In this document: positions 1 to 4,982 of the stretch, piece by piece | Layout of the letters: each line of letters opens with the position of its first letter | How positions within the stretch are numbered: the first letter of the stretch is position 1 | Assembly: GCA_003229915.1 (NCBI GenBank) | Contig: QIGA01000237.1 | Span: forward strand, 1-5,154 | Direction: 5' to 3' | Source of the DNA: Chloroflexota bacterium | GTDB lineage: Bacteria > Chloroflexota > Dehalococcoidia > SZUA-161 | Length of the DNA: 5,154 nucleotides | Notes under the pieces: model-generated | Told to the model about the DNA's origin: nothing | Databases searched by the model: none | What the model saw: only the letters and a program-made list of their open reading frames with translations | Program-made: the position numbers and the translations under genes

Positions 1-568
1 ATTCGAAACATGGAATACGATCATAGGCAGCAAGGTTCTGGCCTTTTACATTAGGGACTACCTTTGGAATGGCCTTTCCATCGCGCTTGGTCATTACCAT
101 AACGACTGTCTTGCCTGCCGCTCCACGCCCTCGTTTCCCTGCTCGCTTACCGCCTATGTAGGTCTCGTCAACTTTTACATGTCCTGTCAATGGGTTTATA
201 TTCTCAGCCATGAGCTTGCGAATCTCCTTGAACATGCGCCAAGCTGTTTTATAAGTGACACCGAGTTCCCTTTCAAGTTGCTTGGCAGAGATGCCTGTTT
301 TGGTCGAGGCCATGAGGAATATGGCGTGAAACCAAGAGCGGAGCGGAGTATCCGACTTGTGGAAGATAGTGCCAGCGGTAGGTGATACATGGGAACCACA
401 GAACTGACAAGAGTAAACTTTGCGGTTGGCGATGCGGTAGTGAGGGGTGATCTTCTTGCACTTCTGGCAGAATACACCCTTCGGCCAACGCGCTTGTTTG
501 AGGAAGTCAAGGCAGGCATCATCGGCAGGGAACTGTTGCTCGAAATCTTTGATAGTATAGGTCTTCAT
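1..568 (-). CDS. IS1595/ISXO2-family transposase, N-terminal part (cut by window edge)
   Basis: This is an open frame of 189 codons running from an ATG at 568 to the window edge without a stop. It encodes the front part of a DDE-type transposase that would excise and insert its own IS. Four cysteines form a zinc ribbon (C34, C37, C54, C57: FCQKC and SCQFC). A helix-turn-helix-like stretch follows at about residues 92-118 (ISAKQLERELGVTYKTAWRM), and then VKVDETYIGGK at 131-141, whose D134 is the expected first catalytic Asp. Zinc ribbon followed by VDETYIGGK is the IS1595 pattern. Family members usually have roughly 300 residues, so the remaining catalytic residues lie outside the window. The start is supported by AAAGGAG (582-576) 7 nt upstream. 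The last dozen residues (after VVPNVKGQ) do not obviously follow the family pattern I expect, so a decayed copy cannot be excluded. Confidence 0.9.
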   Translation of the reverse strand, partial: MKTYTIKDFEQQFPADDACLDFLKQARWPKGVFCQKCKKITPHYRIANRKVYSCQFCGSHVSPTAGTIFHKSDTPLRSWFHAIFLMASTKTGISAKQLERELGVTYKTAWRMFKEIRKLMAENINPLTGHVKVDETYIGGKRAGKRGRGAAGKTVVMVMTKRDGKAIPKVVPNVKGQNLAAYDRIPCFE

Positions 569-590
569 TTCGTATCTCCTTTACACCTAT

Positions 591-619
591 ACTATATCAC
601 AAATACTACGTGATGACAA
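591..619 (-). promoter_or_regulatory. sigma-70-like promoter of the transposase
   Basis: On the minus strand TTGTCA (619-614) is followed after exactly 17 bp by TATAGT (596-591). The predicted start near 584 leaves a leader of about 16 nt that begins almost at the Shine-Dalgarno sequence of the transposase gene. Both hexamers and the spacing are near consensus. No other gene starts downstream, so the assignment to the transposase is straightforward. Confidence 0.65.
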
Positions 620-630
620 GGTATAATCAC
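596..630. repeat. nested ATCAC / GTGAT / ATCAC half-sites over the IS promoter
   Basis: Three 5-bp half-sites alternate in orientation: ATCAC at 596-600, GTGAT at 610-614 and ATCAC at 626-630. The middle one can pair with either flank (9-nt or 11-nt loop). They cover the spacer and flank the -35 of the transposase promoter. They could be part of the IS end, a transposase or repressor binding site, or chance, because 5-bp arms are short. Confidence 0.4.
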
Positions 631-631
631 C

Positions 632-1783
632 TTACTTTATGGTCTCTGAGTTGTGAAGGTCTTCGATTTGCTGGTCGGTGTAGCCCAATGCTCGCAGGAT
701 CTCCTCTGTGTGCTGCCCGATAACGGGGGCGAAGCTGCGGAATGTCGCCGGTGTCTCTGATAGCTTTATCGGCATGCCGAGGTGCCTCACTTTTCCTTCC
801 GTCGGATGATCTAATTCAGGGAACATGTCGCGGCTGAGAAAGTGAGGGTCATTAACGACCTCATCGAGTTCAAGAACCGGGCTGACACATGTGTCAGCCT
901 CCTTCATTATCTGGAACCATTCATCGCGGGTTTTGGTCAGGAACGCCTCCTTGATTGCGAGGTATACTTCCTGGAGCTTCTTGCCCTTAGCGCGCTGGTG
1001 CGGGATCAGGTCTTCCCTGCCCAGAGCGCGGCAGAAACGCTCCCAGAAGTAGGGTTCGATCAGTCCCGTGGAGAGATACCTGTCGTCTTTGGTGCGCCAC
1101 ACGTTTATCGTTGGCGACGGCCATCCCCGCTTGGGGATGAAGTGGTCTCTGAAGTACCTCAATAGGCTGACGGAGAGGAAAGGAAGAACGCTATCGGTCA
1201 TGGAGATATCGACATACTGGCCTCTTCCAGTCTTATCCCGTGCCATGAGTGCGCAGAGGATGCCGATGATGGCATGAAGGGCGCTACCGATATCTGCCAG
1301 GGCGGCCCGAATGATTACGGGATTGCCTTCCTGGTCCCCCGTAAGCCCCACAGCCCCGCCTAGCGAGATGTAATTGGGGTCATGACCGGGGAGGTCGCGG
1401 TAGGGGCCATCCTGCCCGAAGCCAGTGAGGCCGCAATAGACAATCCGTGGATTCAGCTTTGAAACCGTTTCGTAGTCCACGCCCAACCGCTTTACAACGC
1501 CGGGACGAAAGGCCTCCATAACGACGTCGGCACTAGCTGCCAGTTTGAGGAAAACCTCTCTGGCCTCTGGAGACTTCAGATTGAGCACGATGCTCTTTTT
1601 ATTACGGGACAGGTAATCATAGGCCGCATGTTTCTCTTGGTCTGGAAGCATGCCCATCTGGTAGCCAGGGGCTTCGATCTTGATCACCTCCGCCCCCATG
1701 TCTGCCAAGACCATGGTGCAAAACGGCCCAGGTACGGTACGGGACAGGTCCAAAACCTTTATGCCTTCCAGTGGCAGTGTCAT
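632..1783 (-). CDS. CaiB/BaiF (class III) CoA transferase
   Basis: A 383-residue cytoplasmic enzyme of the family that moves CoA between acyl-CoA thioesters and free carboxylic acids; it also includes alpha-methylacyl-CoA racemases. Visible family marks are the N-terminal LPLEGIKVLDLSRTVPGPFC with VLADMGAEVIKIE (residues 3-37), RNKKSIVLNLK (60-70), EAFRPGVVKRLG (90-101), the GHDPNY segment (133-138), ALADIGSALHAIIGIL (161-176) and C-terminal LSETPATFR with GQHTEEILRALGY (341-368). D164 in the ADIG segment aligns with the catalytic Asp of the family (Asp169 in formyl-CoA transferase). Length is normal. The ATG at 1783 was chosen because GGAGG (1794-1790) sits 6 nt upstream and the family begins here; an in-frame ATG at 1864 would add 27 unrelated residues. 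The acyl substrate cannot be read from sequence. It stands alone, divergent from tlyA, with the IS just downstream in the same direction. Confidence 0.93.
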   Translation of the reverse strand: MTLPLEGIKVLDLSRTVPGPFCTMVLADMGAEVIKIEAPGYQMGMLPDQEKHAAYDYLSRNKKSIVLNLKSPEAREVFLKLAASADVVMEAFRPGVVKRLGVDYETVSKLNPRIVYCGLTGFGQDGPYRDLPGHDPNYISLGGAVGLTGDQEGNPVIIRAALADIGSALHAIIGILCALMARDKTGRGQYVDISMTDSVLPFLSVSLLRYFRDHFIPKRGWPSPTINVWRTKDDRYLSTGLIEPYFWERFCRALGREDLIPHQRAKGKKLQEVYLAIKEAFLTKTRDEWFQIMKEADTCVSPVLELDEVVNDPHFLSRDMFPELDHPTEGKVRHLGMPIKLSETPATFRSFAPVIGQHTEEILRALGYTDQQIEDLHNSETIK

Positions 1784-1789
1784 CGAATT

Positions 1790-1816
1790 CCTCCAGGTTG
1801 GGCTGTTGGTATAATA
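1790..1816 (-). promoter_or_regulatory. RBS and possible -10 box of the CoA transferase
   Basis: GGAGG on the minus strand (1794-1790) lies 6 nt before the ATG at 1783 and decides the start. TATTAT (1816-1811) is a good -10 candidate that would give a leader of about 20 nt. The matching -35 position is only TGGAAC, a poor match, so the promoter is tentative while the RBS is strong. The overlapping plus-strand TATAAT (1810-1815) has no -35 at a proper distance. Confidence 0.45.
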
Positions 1817-1858
1817 CACCGATAAGCGCTTTTGTTCCAGAGCCAGAAGATATGCCGT

Positions 1859-1875
1859 TCTCACCCACTCTCACC
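1859..1875. repeat. TCTCACC direct repeat with 10-bp phase
   Basis: TCTCACC occurs at 1859-1865 and again at 1869-1875, one helical turn apart. The second copy runs into the 8-bp palindrome CACCGGTG (1872-1879). This sits in the middle of the divergent CoA transferase-tlyA intergenic region, where a regulator of either gene could bind. The repeats are short and could be chance. Confidence 0.3.
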
Positions 1876-1887
1876 GGTGGGGCAGAG

Positions 1888-1909
1888 GGGGTCGTCATTC
1901 TCCGACCCC
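1888..1909. other. GC-rich hairpin in the divergent intergenic region
   Basis: GGGGTCG (1888-1894) and CGACCCC (1903-1909) form a perfect 7-bp stem around an 8-nt loop. It can be extended by a G-U and an A-T pair (1886-1887 with 1910-1911). No T-run follows on either strand, so it is not a standard intrinsic terminator. It lies upstream of both proposed promoters and is probably untranscribed if those promoters are right. It could be an operator or a remnant. Confidence 0.45.
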
Positions 1910-1944
1910 TTGGGGCGAGGAAGCTGAAGGAGCGCCAGGCAATC

Positions 1945-1973
1945 TTGACTTTCGATGCCTTCGTGTCTATGCT
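1945..1973 (+). promoter_or_regulatory. promoter of tlyA, placed for a leaderless transcript
   Basis: TTGACT (1945-1950), a 17-bp spacer and TATGCT (1968-1973) form a good sigma-70-like promoter. Transcription would begin around 1980-1981, two or three nt before the GTG start of tlyA at 1983. No Shine-Dalgarno sequence lies before that GTG, which agrees with a leaderless mRNA. Confidence 0.55.
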
Positions 1974-1982
1974 AAAATCGTT

Positions 1983-2708
1983 GTGGCTAGGCAGAGGATA
2001 GATACACTGCTTGTTGCCAGGGGGCTGGCGGATAACAGAGAAAAGGCCAGGGTGATGGTGATGGGTGGTGCTGTGATCGCCGATGACAGGACAGTTGTCA
2101 AGCCCAGCACCCTGGTCAAGGGTGATGCTGAGGTTCGATTGCTGGAAAGCCCTCCGTTTGTTGGCAGGGGCGGCATCAAACTGGAGAAAGCGCTTGACGA
2201 GTTCCGGGTGGACGTATCTTCGCTGGTTGTGGTGGATGTCGGTGCTTCCACTGGCGGCTTTACGGACTGCTTGCTTAAGCGTGGAGCGAGCAAGGTCTAT
2301 GCTATTGACGTTGGCTACGGACAGCTTGACTATCGGCTGAGGCAAGACCCGCGAGTGGTGGTGATGGAGCGTGTCAACGCACGCTACCCGCTGGCCCTGC
2401 CGGAGCTGGTTGACCTGGCCACATTGGATTTATCGTTTATCTCCTTGGAGAAGGTGGTGCCCGCCGTGGCTGATGTAGTGAAGAGTGGGGGGTGGTTGAT
2501 TGCTCTGGTTAAGCCCCAGTTTGAGGCAGTCCGATGGCAGGTGGGCAAAGGCGGTCTGATCAAGGACCCTCGTGTACACGCAGAGATACTGGGGCGCTTT
2601 GTCTGCTGGGCCGTAGATCGAAACTTCGGGCTAGAGGGGCTTACGCCATCACCGATATTGGGAGCTGAGGGAAACAGGGAGTTCTTCGTCCTTCTACGAA
2701 AACCGTAG
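1983..2708 (+). CDS. tlyA: TlyA family rRNA (cytidine-2'-O)-methyltransferase / hemolysin A homologue
   Basis: A 241-residue protein of the TlyA family, which methylates ribose 2'-OH of cytidines in rRNA using S-adenosylmethionine. An N-terminal S4 RNA-binding domain (about 4-58: RIDTLLVARGLADNREKA and VVKPSTLV) is joined by FVGRGGIKLEKAL (59-71) to an FtsJ-like methyltransferase domain. That domain shows the SAM motif DVGASTGGFTD (85-95), AIDVGYGQLDYRLR (107-120), LDLSFISL (148-155) and KPQFE (177-181). The FtsJ-type K-D-K-E catalytic set appears as K66, D149, K177 and E233. Length is normal for the family. The start is GTG: the S4 domain begins right there, no other in-frame start lies close upstream, and no SD precedes it. 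The name hemolysin is historical for this family. A 142-bp gap separates it from nadK. Confidence 0.95.
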   Translation: MARQRIDTLLVARGLADNREKARVMVMGGAVIADDRTVVKPSTLVKGDAEVRLLESPPFVGRGGIKLEKALDEFRVDVSSLVVVDVGASTGGFTDCLLKRGASKVYAIDVGYGQLDYRLRQDPRVVVMERVNARYPLALPELVDLATLDLSFISLEKVVPAVADVVKSGGWLIALVKPQFEAVRWQVGKGGLIKDPRVHAEILGRFVCWAVDRNFGLEGLTPSPILGAEGNREFFVLLRKP

Positions 2709-2850
2709 GAGCCTGCCCGACAACTATAAGCTGATGGAGATGGAAATGGTGGGTTGCGCTGCGCTGCACCCACCCTACCGCTAGCCATGATTTGCAGACA
2801 GACTCCTAGGCTCGGGCACGCTGTCGCAAAATAAACATCTGGCAAAGAAA
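2709..2850. other. tlyA-nadK intergenic gap with REP-like hairpin
   Basis: This 142-bp gap carries no convincing gene. Outer inverted arms TGCCCGA (2714-2720) and TCGGGCA (2812-2818) bracket a central hairpin (2748-2774), giving a roughly 105-bp unit with symmetric layout. I see no promoter with good hexamers ahead of nadK; TTGCAG at 2792-2797 has no -10 at a usable distance. nadK may therefore be read from tlyA, or from a promoter I cannot recognise. Confidence 0.45.
2748..2774. repeat. REP-like palindrome GGTGGGT ... ACCCACC
   Basis: GGTGGGT (2748-2754) pairs perfectly with ACCCACC (2768-2774). A few further pairs (GC with GC) are possible inside after a one-base bulge, and CCTAC follows. 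From memory, closely similar GGTGGGTT-GCGCTGCGC-ACCCACCCTAC palindromes recur as dispersed extragenic elements in many unrelated bacteria. No T-run follows, so it is a poor intrinsic terminator, although such a hairpin could stabilise the 3' end of tlyA mRNA. Confidence 0.6.
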
Positions 2851-3687
2851 GTGGATTTGAAGAAAAAAGTCGGCATCCTGTTTCAGCCGAAGATACAAGC
2901 GGCGGGGGATTTGGCTGAACAATTGGCAAAGGTTGTTGGAGACCTGGGCGCTTCGGTGTGGGTATGCTCATCGTGGGAGGAGGAGCGCGCGAAGGAGCAG
3001 GTACCAGGAACCGAGCTCATAATCAGCCTGGGCGGAGATGGCACTATTCTCAGGGCAGCGCGCATTGCCAATCCAGCGTCGGTTCCTATTCTGGGGGTGA
3101 ATTTGGGACGTATTGGTTTCATGACTGAGCTGAGTGCTGAGGATGCGTTGAATCAAGTGCCCGCTTTTGTCAGAGGAGAGGGCAGGGTCGAAGAGAGGGC
3201 TATGCTTCAAGTTGAGCTATCCTCTACTATGGATGACTCCCCCTTCTATGCGCTGAACGATGTGGTAGTCGCTCGTGGGGAGAGGTGCCGTTTGATACGT
3301 GTCAAGGCGACTGTTGATGGGGAACTCGTGACAACCTACAAGTGTGATGGAGTGATTCTAGCCACAGCTACCGGGAGCACTGGCTATTCCCTGGCTGCGG
3401 GTGGCCCCATACTCCATCCGCTTACAAAGGATATTCTGCTGCAGCCAATCGCAGCCCATCTGAGCTTGGGTATTGCTCTTGTCTTGCCGGCTGACGCAAC
3501 GGTGGAACTCGAAGTGAGCACAACTCATCAGGCGACGCTTAGCGTCGATGGGCAAATTGAGGTGCCACTGAGCGATGGGGCTGTTGTCAGAGCTAAACGC
3601 AGTCCTCACGTTACCAGACTGGTCAGAGCTCAGCGCCCCGCATTATCCTACGGGACGTTGACGCAGAGGCTAGAGAAGCGAGAGTAA
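2851..3687 (+). CDS. nadK: NAD kinase (ATP/polyphosphate-dependent NAD+ kinase)
   Basis: A 278-residue cytoplasmic enzyme that phosphorylates NAD+ at the 2' position to make NADP+. The sequence shows all main motifs: the GGDGT loop (61-65, catalytic D63), NLGRIGF (84-90), ALNDVVVAR (134-142), DGVILATATGSTGYSLAAGG (166-185) and SVDGQ (231-235). Length is typical. The GTG start at 2851 is chosen because the Rossmann-like VGIL strand begins at residue 7, as in homologues; the upstream AAAGAAA is only a weak RBS. A TTG two codons later cannot be excluded. It heads a compact run: its TAA is 6 nt before the acetyltransferase ATG, and a Nudix gene follows, so nadK transcription probably carries all three. 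Genomic neighbourhood of nadK and tlyA is common in bacteria. Confidence 0.97.
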   Translation: MDLKKKVGILFQPKIQAAGDLAEQLAKVVGDLGASVWVCSSWEEERAKEQVPGTELIISLGGDGTILRAARIANPASVPILGVNLGRIGFMTELSAEDALNQVPAFVRGEGRVEERAMLQVELSSTMDDSPFYALNDVVVARGERCRLIRVKATVDGELVTTYKCDGVILATATGSTGYSLAAGGPILHPLTKDILLQPIAAHLSLGIALVLPADATVELEVSTTHQATLSVDGQIEVPLSDGAVVRAKRSPHVTRLVRAQRPALSYGTLTQRLEKRE

Positions 3688-3693
3688 TCCAGG

Positions 3694-4170
3694 ATGAAGG
3701 TGGAGAAGGCTAAAATAGCTGATGCGGCCCAGATGCATAAGCTCATCAACAGATTCGCCAACGAAGGTGAGATGCTCCCTCGCGCCCTGAGCGAGATCTA
3801 TGAGTATATCAGGGACTACTTCGTGGTCAAGAATGACGGCAAAGTGGCAGCCTGTGTGGCGCTCCATGTGAGTTGGGCAGACCTCGCAGAGATAAAGTCT
3901 TTGGCCGTTGCCCAAGGGAGCCAGGGACAGGGTGTCGGTGCCGCTCTGGTCGAGAAATGCGTTGAAGAGGCCCGGGACTTGGGTATTTCCACCATATTCT
4001 GCTTGACCTATAAGCCGTCCTTTTTTCAGAAATGCGGCTTTACTCTAGTTGATAAGTCTGAGCTCCCCCGGAAGGTCTGGGGGGAGTGCTACAGATGCCC
4101 CAAGTTCCCCGATTGTGATGAGGTGCCGCTGATCCTGCATCTTGGGCCCTCTATGGCGTTGAGTGATTAA
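3694..4170 (+). CDS. GNAT N-acetyltransferase, short ArgA-like type
   Basis: A 158-residue GCN5-type acetyltransferase that would move acetyl from acetyl-CoA to an amine. It resembles the short stand-alone N-acetylglutamate synthases (ArgA-like, as in Actinobacteria), which would place it at the first step of arginine synthesis. Visible are the N-terminal KIADAAQMHKLINRFANEG (7-25), LPRALSEIYEYIRDYFVV (28-45), WADLAEIKSLAV (61-72), acetyl-CoA loop QGQGVG (77-82) and FFQKCGF (110-116), the usual end of the fold. Near the C-terminus lies C132-x2-C135-x5-C141 in YRCPKFPDCDE, a cysteine cluster that could bind metal. The ATG at 3694 has only a weak SD (GAGAG about 9 nt upstream) and lies 6 nt after nadK, consistent with coupled translation. 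No arginine gene is in view, so the substrate remains inferred. Confidence 0.85.
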   Translation: MKVEKAKIADAAQMHKLINRFANEGEMLPRALSEIYEYIRDYFVVKNDGKVAACVALHVSWADLAEIKSLAVAQGSQGQGVGAALVEKCVEEARDLGISTIFCLTYKPSFFQKCGFTLVDKSELPRKVWGECYRCPKFPDCDEVPLILHLGPSMALSD

Positions 4171-4171
4171 G

Positions 4172-4705
4172 ATGGGTCAGGAACGAACTCTGCGTTCGGA
4201 ACGCGTCTACCAGGGAAGGCTGGTTGGCCTGAGGGTTGATACTGTAGAACTGTCCTCAGGCAGGCAGGCGGAACGAGAGATCGTGGAGCACGACGCCTGC
4301 GCCGCCATCGTCGCTGTTGACTCCGAGGATAACGTCCTTCTGGTTCGGCAGTATCGCAAGCCTGTAGAGAAAATGCTACTGGAGATTCCGGCTGGTGGTA
4401 TCGAGTCCGGCGAGGACCCGCTGGATGGTGCTCGCAGGGAGCTTGAGGAGGAGACTGGTTTCTCCGCCGAGCGATGGGAGAAGCTGGGGTTTTTCTATAC
4501 CAGCCCTGGGTTCTGTACCGAGGTTATGCACGTGTACCGTGCCACTGAGCTCAGACAGGCGAAACGCAACGCTGATGATGACGAGAGCATCGAGCTGGTG
4601 CGAGTGCCGCTGAGTAAGGCCACCGAGCTTATCGCCTCGGGCGAAGTGTGCGATGCCAAGAGCATCGCAGGGCTGCTGATGGCGCTGTGTGCTCTGAGCC
4701 GCTAG
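4172..4705 (+). CDS. Nudix hydrolase, ADP-ribose pyrophosphatase (NudF-like)
   Basis: A 177-residue hydrolase of nucleoside diphosphates linked to another moiety. The closest recognisable type is ADP-ribose pyrophosphatase, which yields AMP and ribose-5-phosphate. The Nudix box is complete: G75-x5-E81-x7-R89-E90-L91-x-E93-E94-x-G96, with E90, E93 and E94 as metal ligands. Before it stand VRQYRKPVEKMLLEIPAGG (58-76), and after it GFFYTSPGFCTEVMHVY (106-122), both typical of the NudF/ADP-ribose group. Start choice: the ATG at 4172 is one base after the acetyltransferase TAA and has GAG (4161-4163) 8 nt upstream. An in-frame GTG at 4163, overlapping the previous gene by 8 nt, would add three residues and has no better SD. 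It is the last gene of the nadK run; both NadK and this enzyme act on NAD-related nucleotides. Confidence 0.93.
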   Translation: MGQERTLRSERVYQGRLVGLRVDTVELSSGRQAEREIVEHDACAAIVAVDSEDNVLLVRQYRKPVEKMLLEIPAGGIESGEDPLDGARRELEEETGFSAERWEKLGFFYTSPGFCTEVMHVYRATELRQAKRNADDDESIELVRVPLSKATELIASGEVCDAKSIAGLLMALCALSR

Positions 4706-4727
4706 CCCAAGGAGGATCACCCTGGGG
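4706..4727. other. convergent 22-nt gap: imperfect hairpin and orphan AAGGAGG
   Basis: The gap between the stop codons of the Nudix gene and the toxin gene can fold as CCCA(A)GG (4706-4712) against CCTGGG (4721-4726) with one bulged A and an 8-nt loop. No T-run follows on either strand, so a bidirectional terminator is only possible, not shown. The same bases contain AAGGAGG (4709-4715), a full plus-strand Shine-Dalgarno sequence with no start codon at a usable distance behind it. Confidence 0.35.
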
Positions 4728-4982
4728 TCATTTCCTGAGAGGTTTCTGGTGATGGGTCAGGGCCAGTATCGTGACCGATTGAGCTTCATCGTCTATGGCG
4801 CAGATTATCCTATACAGTCCTACGCGGATACGCCACAGGCCGCTGTCGGCCAGCTTATGGACTATTGCTCTGGGATTCTCCTCTAGGGTGCGGACCGCTA
4901 CGGTTACTATTTCGTAGTGTTGTTCTGTTAGTTCCTCTAACCTTTGCTGTGCTGCTCTACGTAGCCTTACCTCATACCGCAC
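4728..4982 (-). CDS. RelE/ParE-family toxin of a type II toxin-antitoxin pair
   Basis: A small basic protein of 84 residues with the RelE/ParE fold pattern: YEVRLRRAAQQRLEEL (3-16) in the first strand-helix, TLEENPR (32-38), HKL (42-44), then LWRIRVGLYRIICAID (49-64) and VTILALTHH (70-78). LWRIRVG-YRIIC-ID followed by a short strand is diagnostic for this superfamily. Members either cleave mRNA at the ribosome (RelE) or poison gyrase (ParE); the sequence does not decide which. The C-terminal THHQKPLRK replaces the more usual GHRxxVYR ending, so activity is uncertain. GTG at 4982 is preferred because AGGA (4994-4991) lies 8 nt upstream and overlap with the antitoxin is only 11 nt. A GTG at 5000 would add six residues but has no SD. 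It is convergent with the Nudix gene, 22 nt apart. Confidence 0.85.
   Translation of the reverse strand: MRYEVRLRRAAQQRLEELTEQHYEIVTVAVRTLEENPRAIVHKLADSGLWRIRVGLYRIICAIDDEAQSVTILALTHHQKPLRK

Larger units (their letters stand above)
1..620 (-). mobile_element. IS1595-family insertion sequence, one end only
   Basis: The element comprises the transposase fragment plus its upstream promoter region. The outer boundary is not resolved. It must lie between the transposase start (568) and the stop codon of the CoA transferase (632-634), and most likely near the -35 hexamer at 614-619. The other end is outside the window, so terminal inverted repeats and target-site duplications cannot be compared. 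The end coordinate given is an estimate. Confidence 0.6.

Noticed and set aside
179..613. Two plus-strand open frames (179-385 and 389-613) opposite the transposase
   Set aside because: They are antisense shadows of the transposase frame, which has zinc-ribbon and DDE motifs, an RBS and a promoter.
1783..1864. 27-residue N-terminal extension of the CoA transferase from an upstream ATG
   Set aside because: The extension has no family similarity, overlaps the proposed -10 box, and the internal ATG has a strong GGAGG at proper spacing.
1969..2001. Short upstream frame ATG...TAG overlapping the tlyA start
   Set aside because: Its ATG lies inside the proposed -10 box, so it would not be transcribed; it has no SD and is only 10 codons.
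1617..2345. 242-codon open frame on the minus strand across tlyA and the CoA transferase start
   Set aside because: It is antisense to tlyA and out of frame with the CoA transferase. The protein is low-complexity-like without any recognisable domain, whereas both overlapped genes have strong family motifs.
2748..2780. Intrinsic terminator after tlyA
   Set aside because: The stem is strong but no T-run follows on either strand, so it is listed as a REP-like palindrome instead.
2384..2971. 195-codon minus-strand frame over the end of tlyA, the gap and the start of nadK
   Set aside because: Pro/Ser-rich translation with no domain, no RBS, and antisense to two well-supported genes.
4750..4890. 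Plus-strand short frame preceded by AGAGG opposite the toxin gene
   Set aside because: About 45 codons with no recognisable domain, fully antisense to the better-supported toxin.
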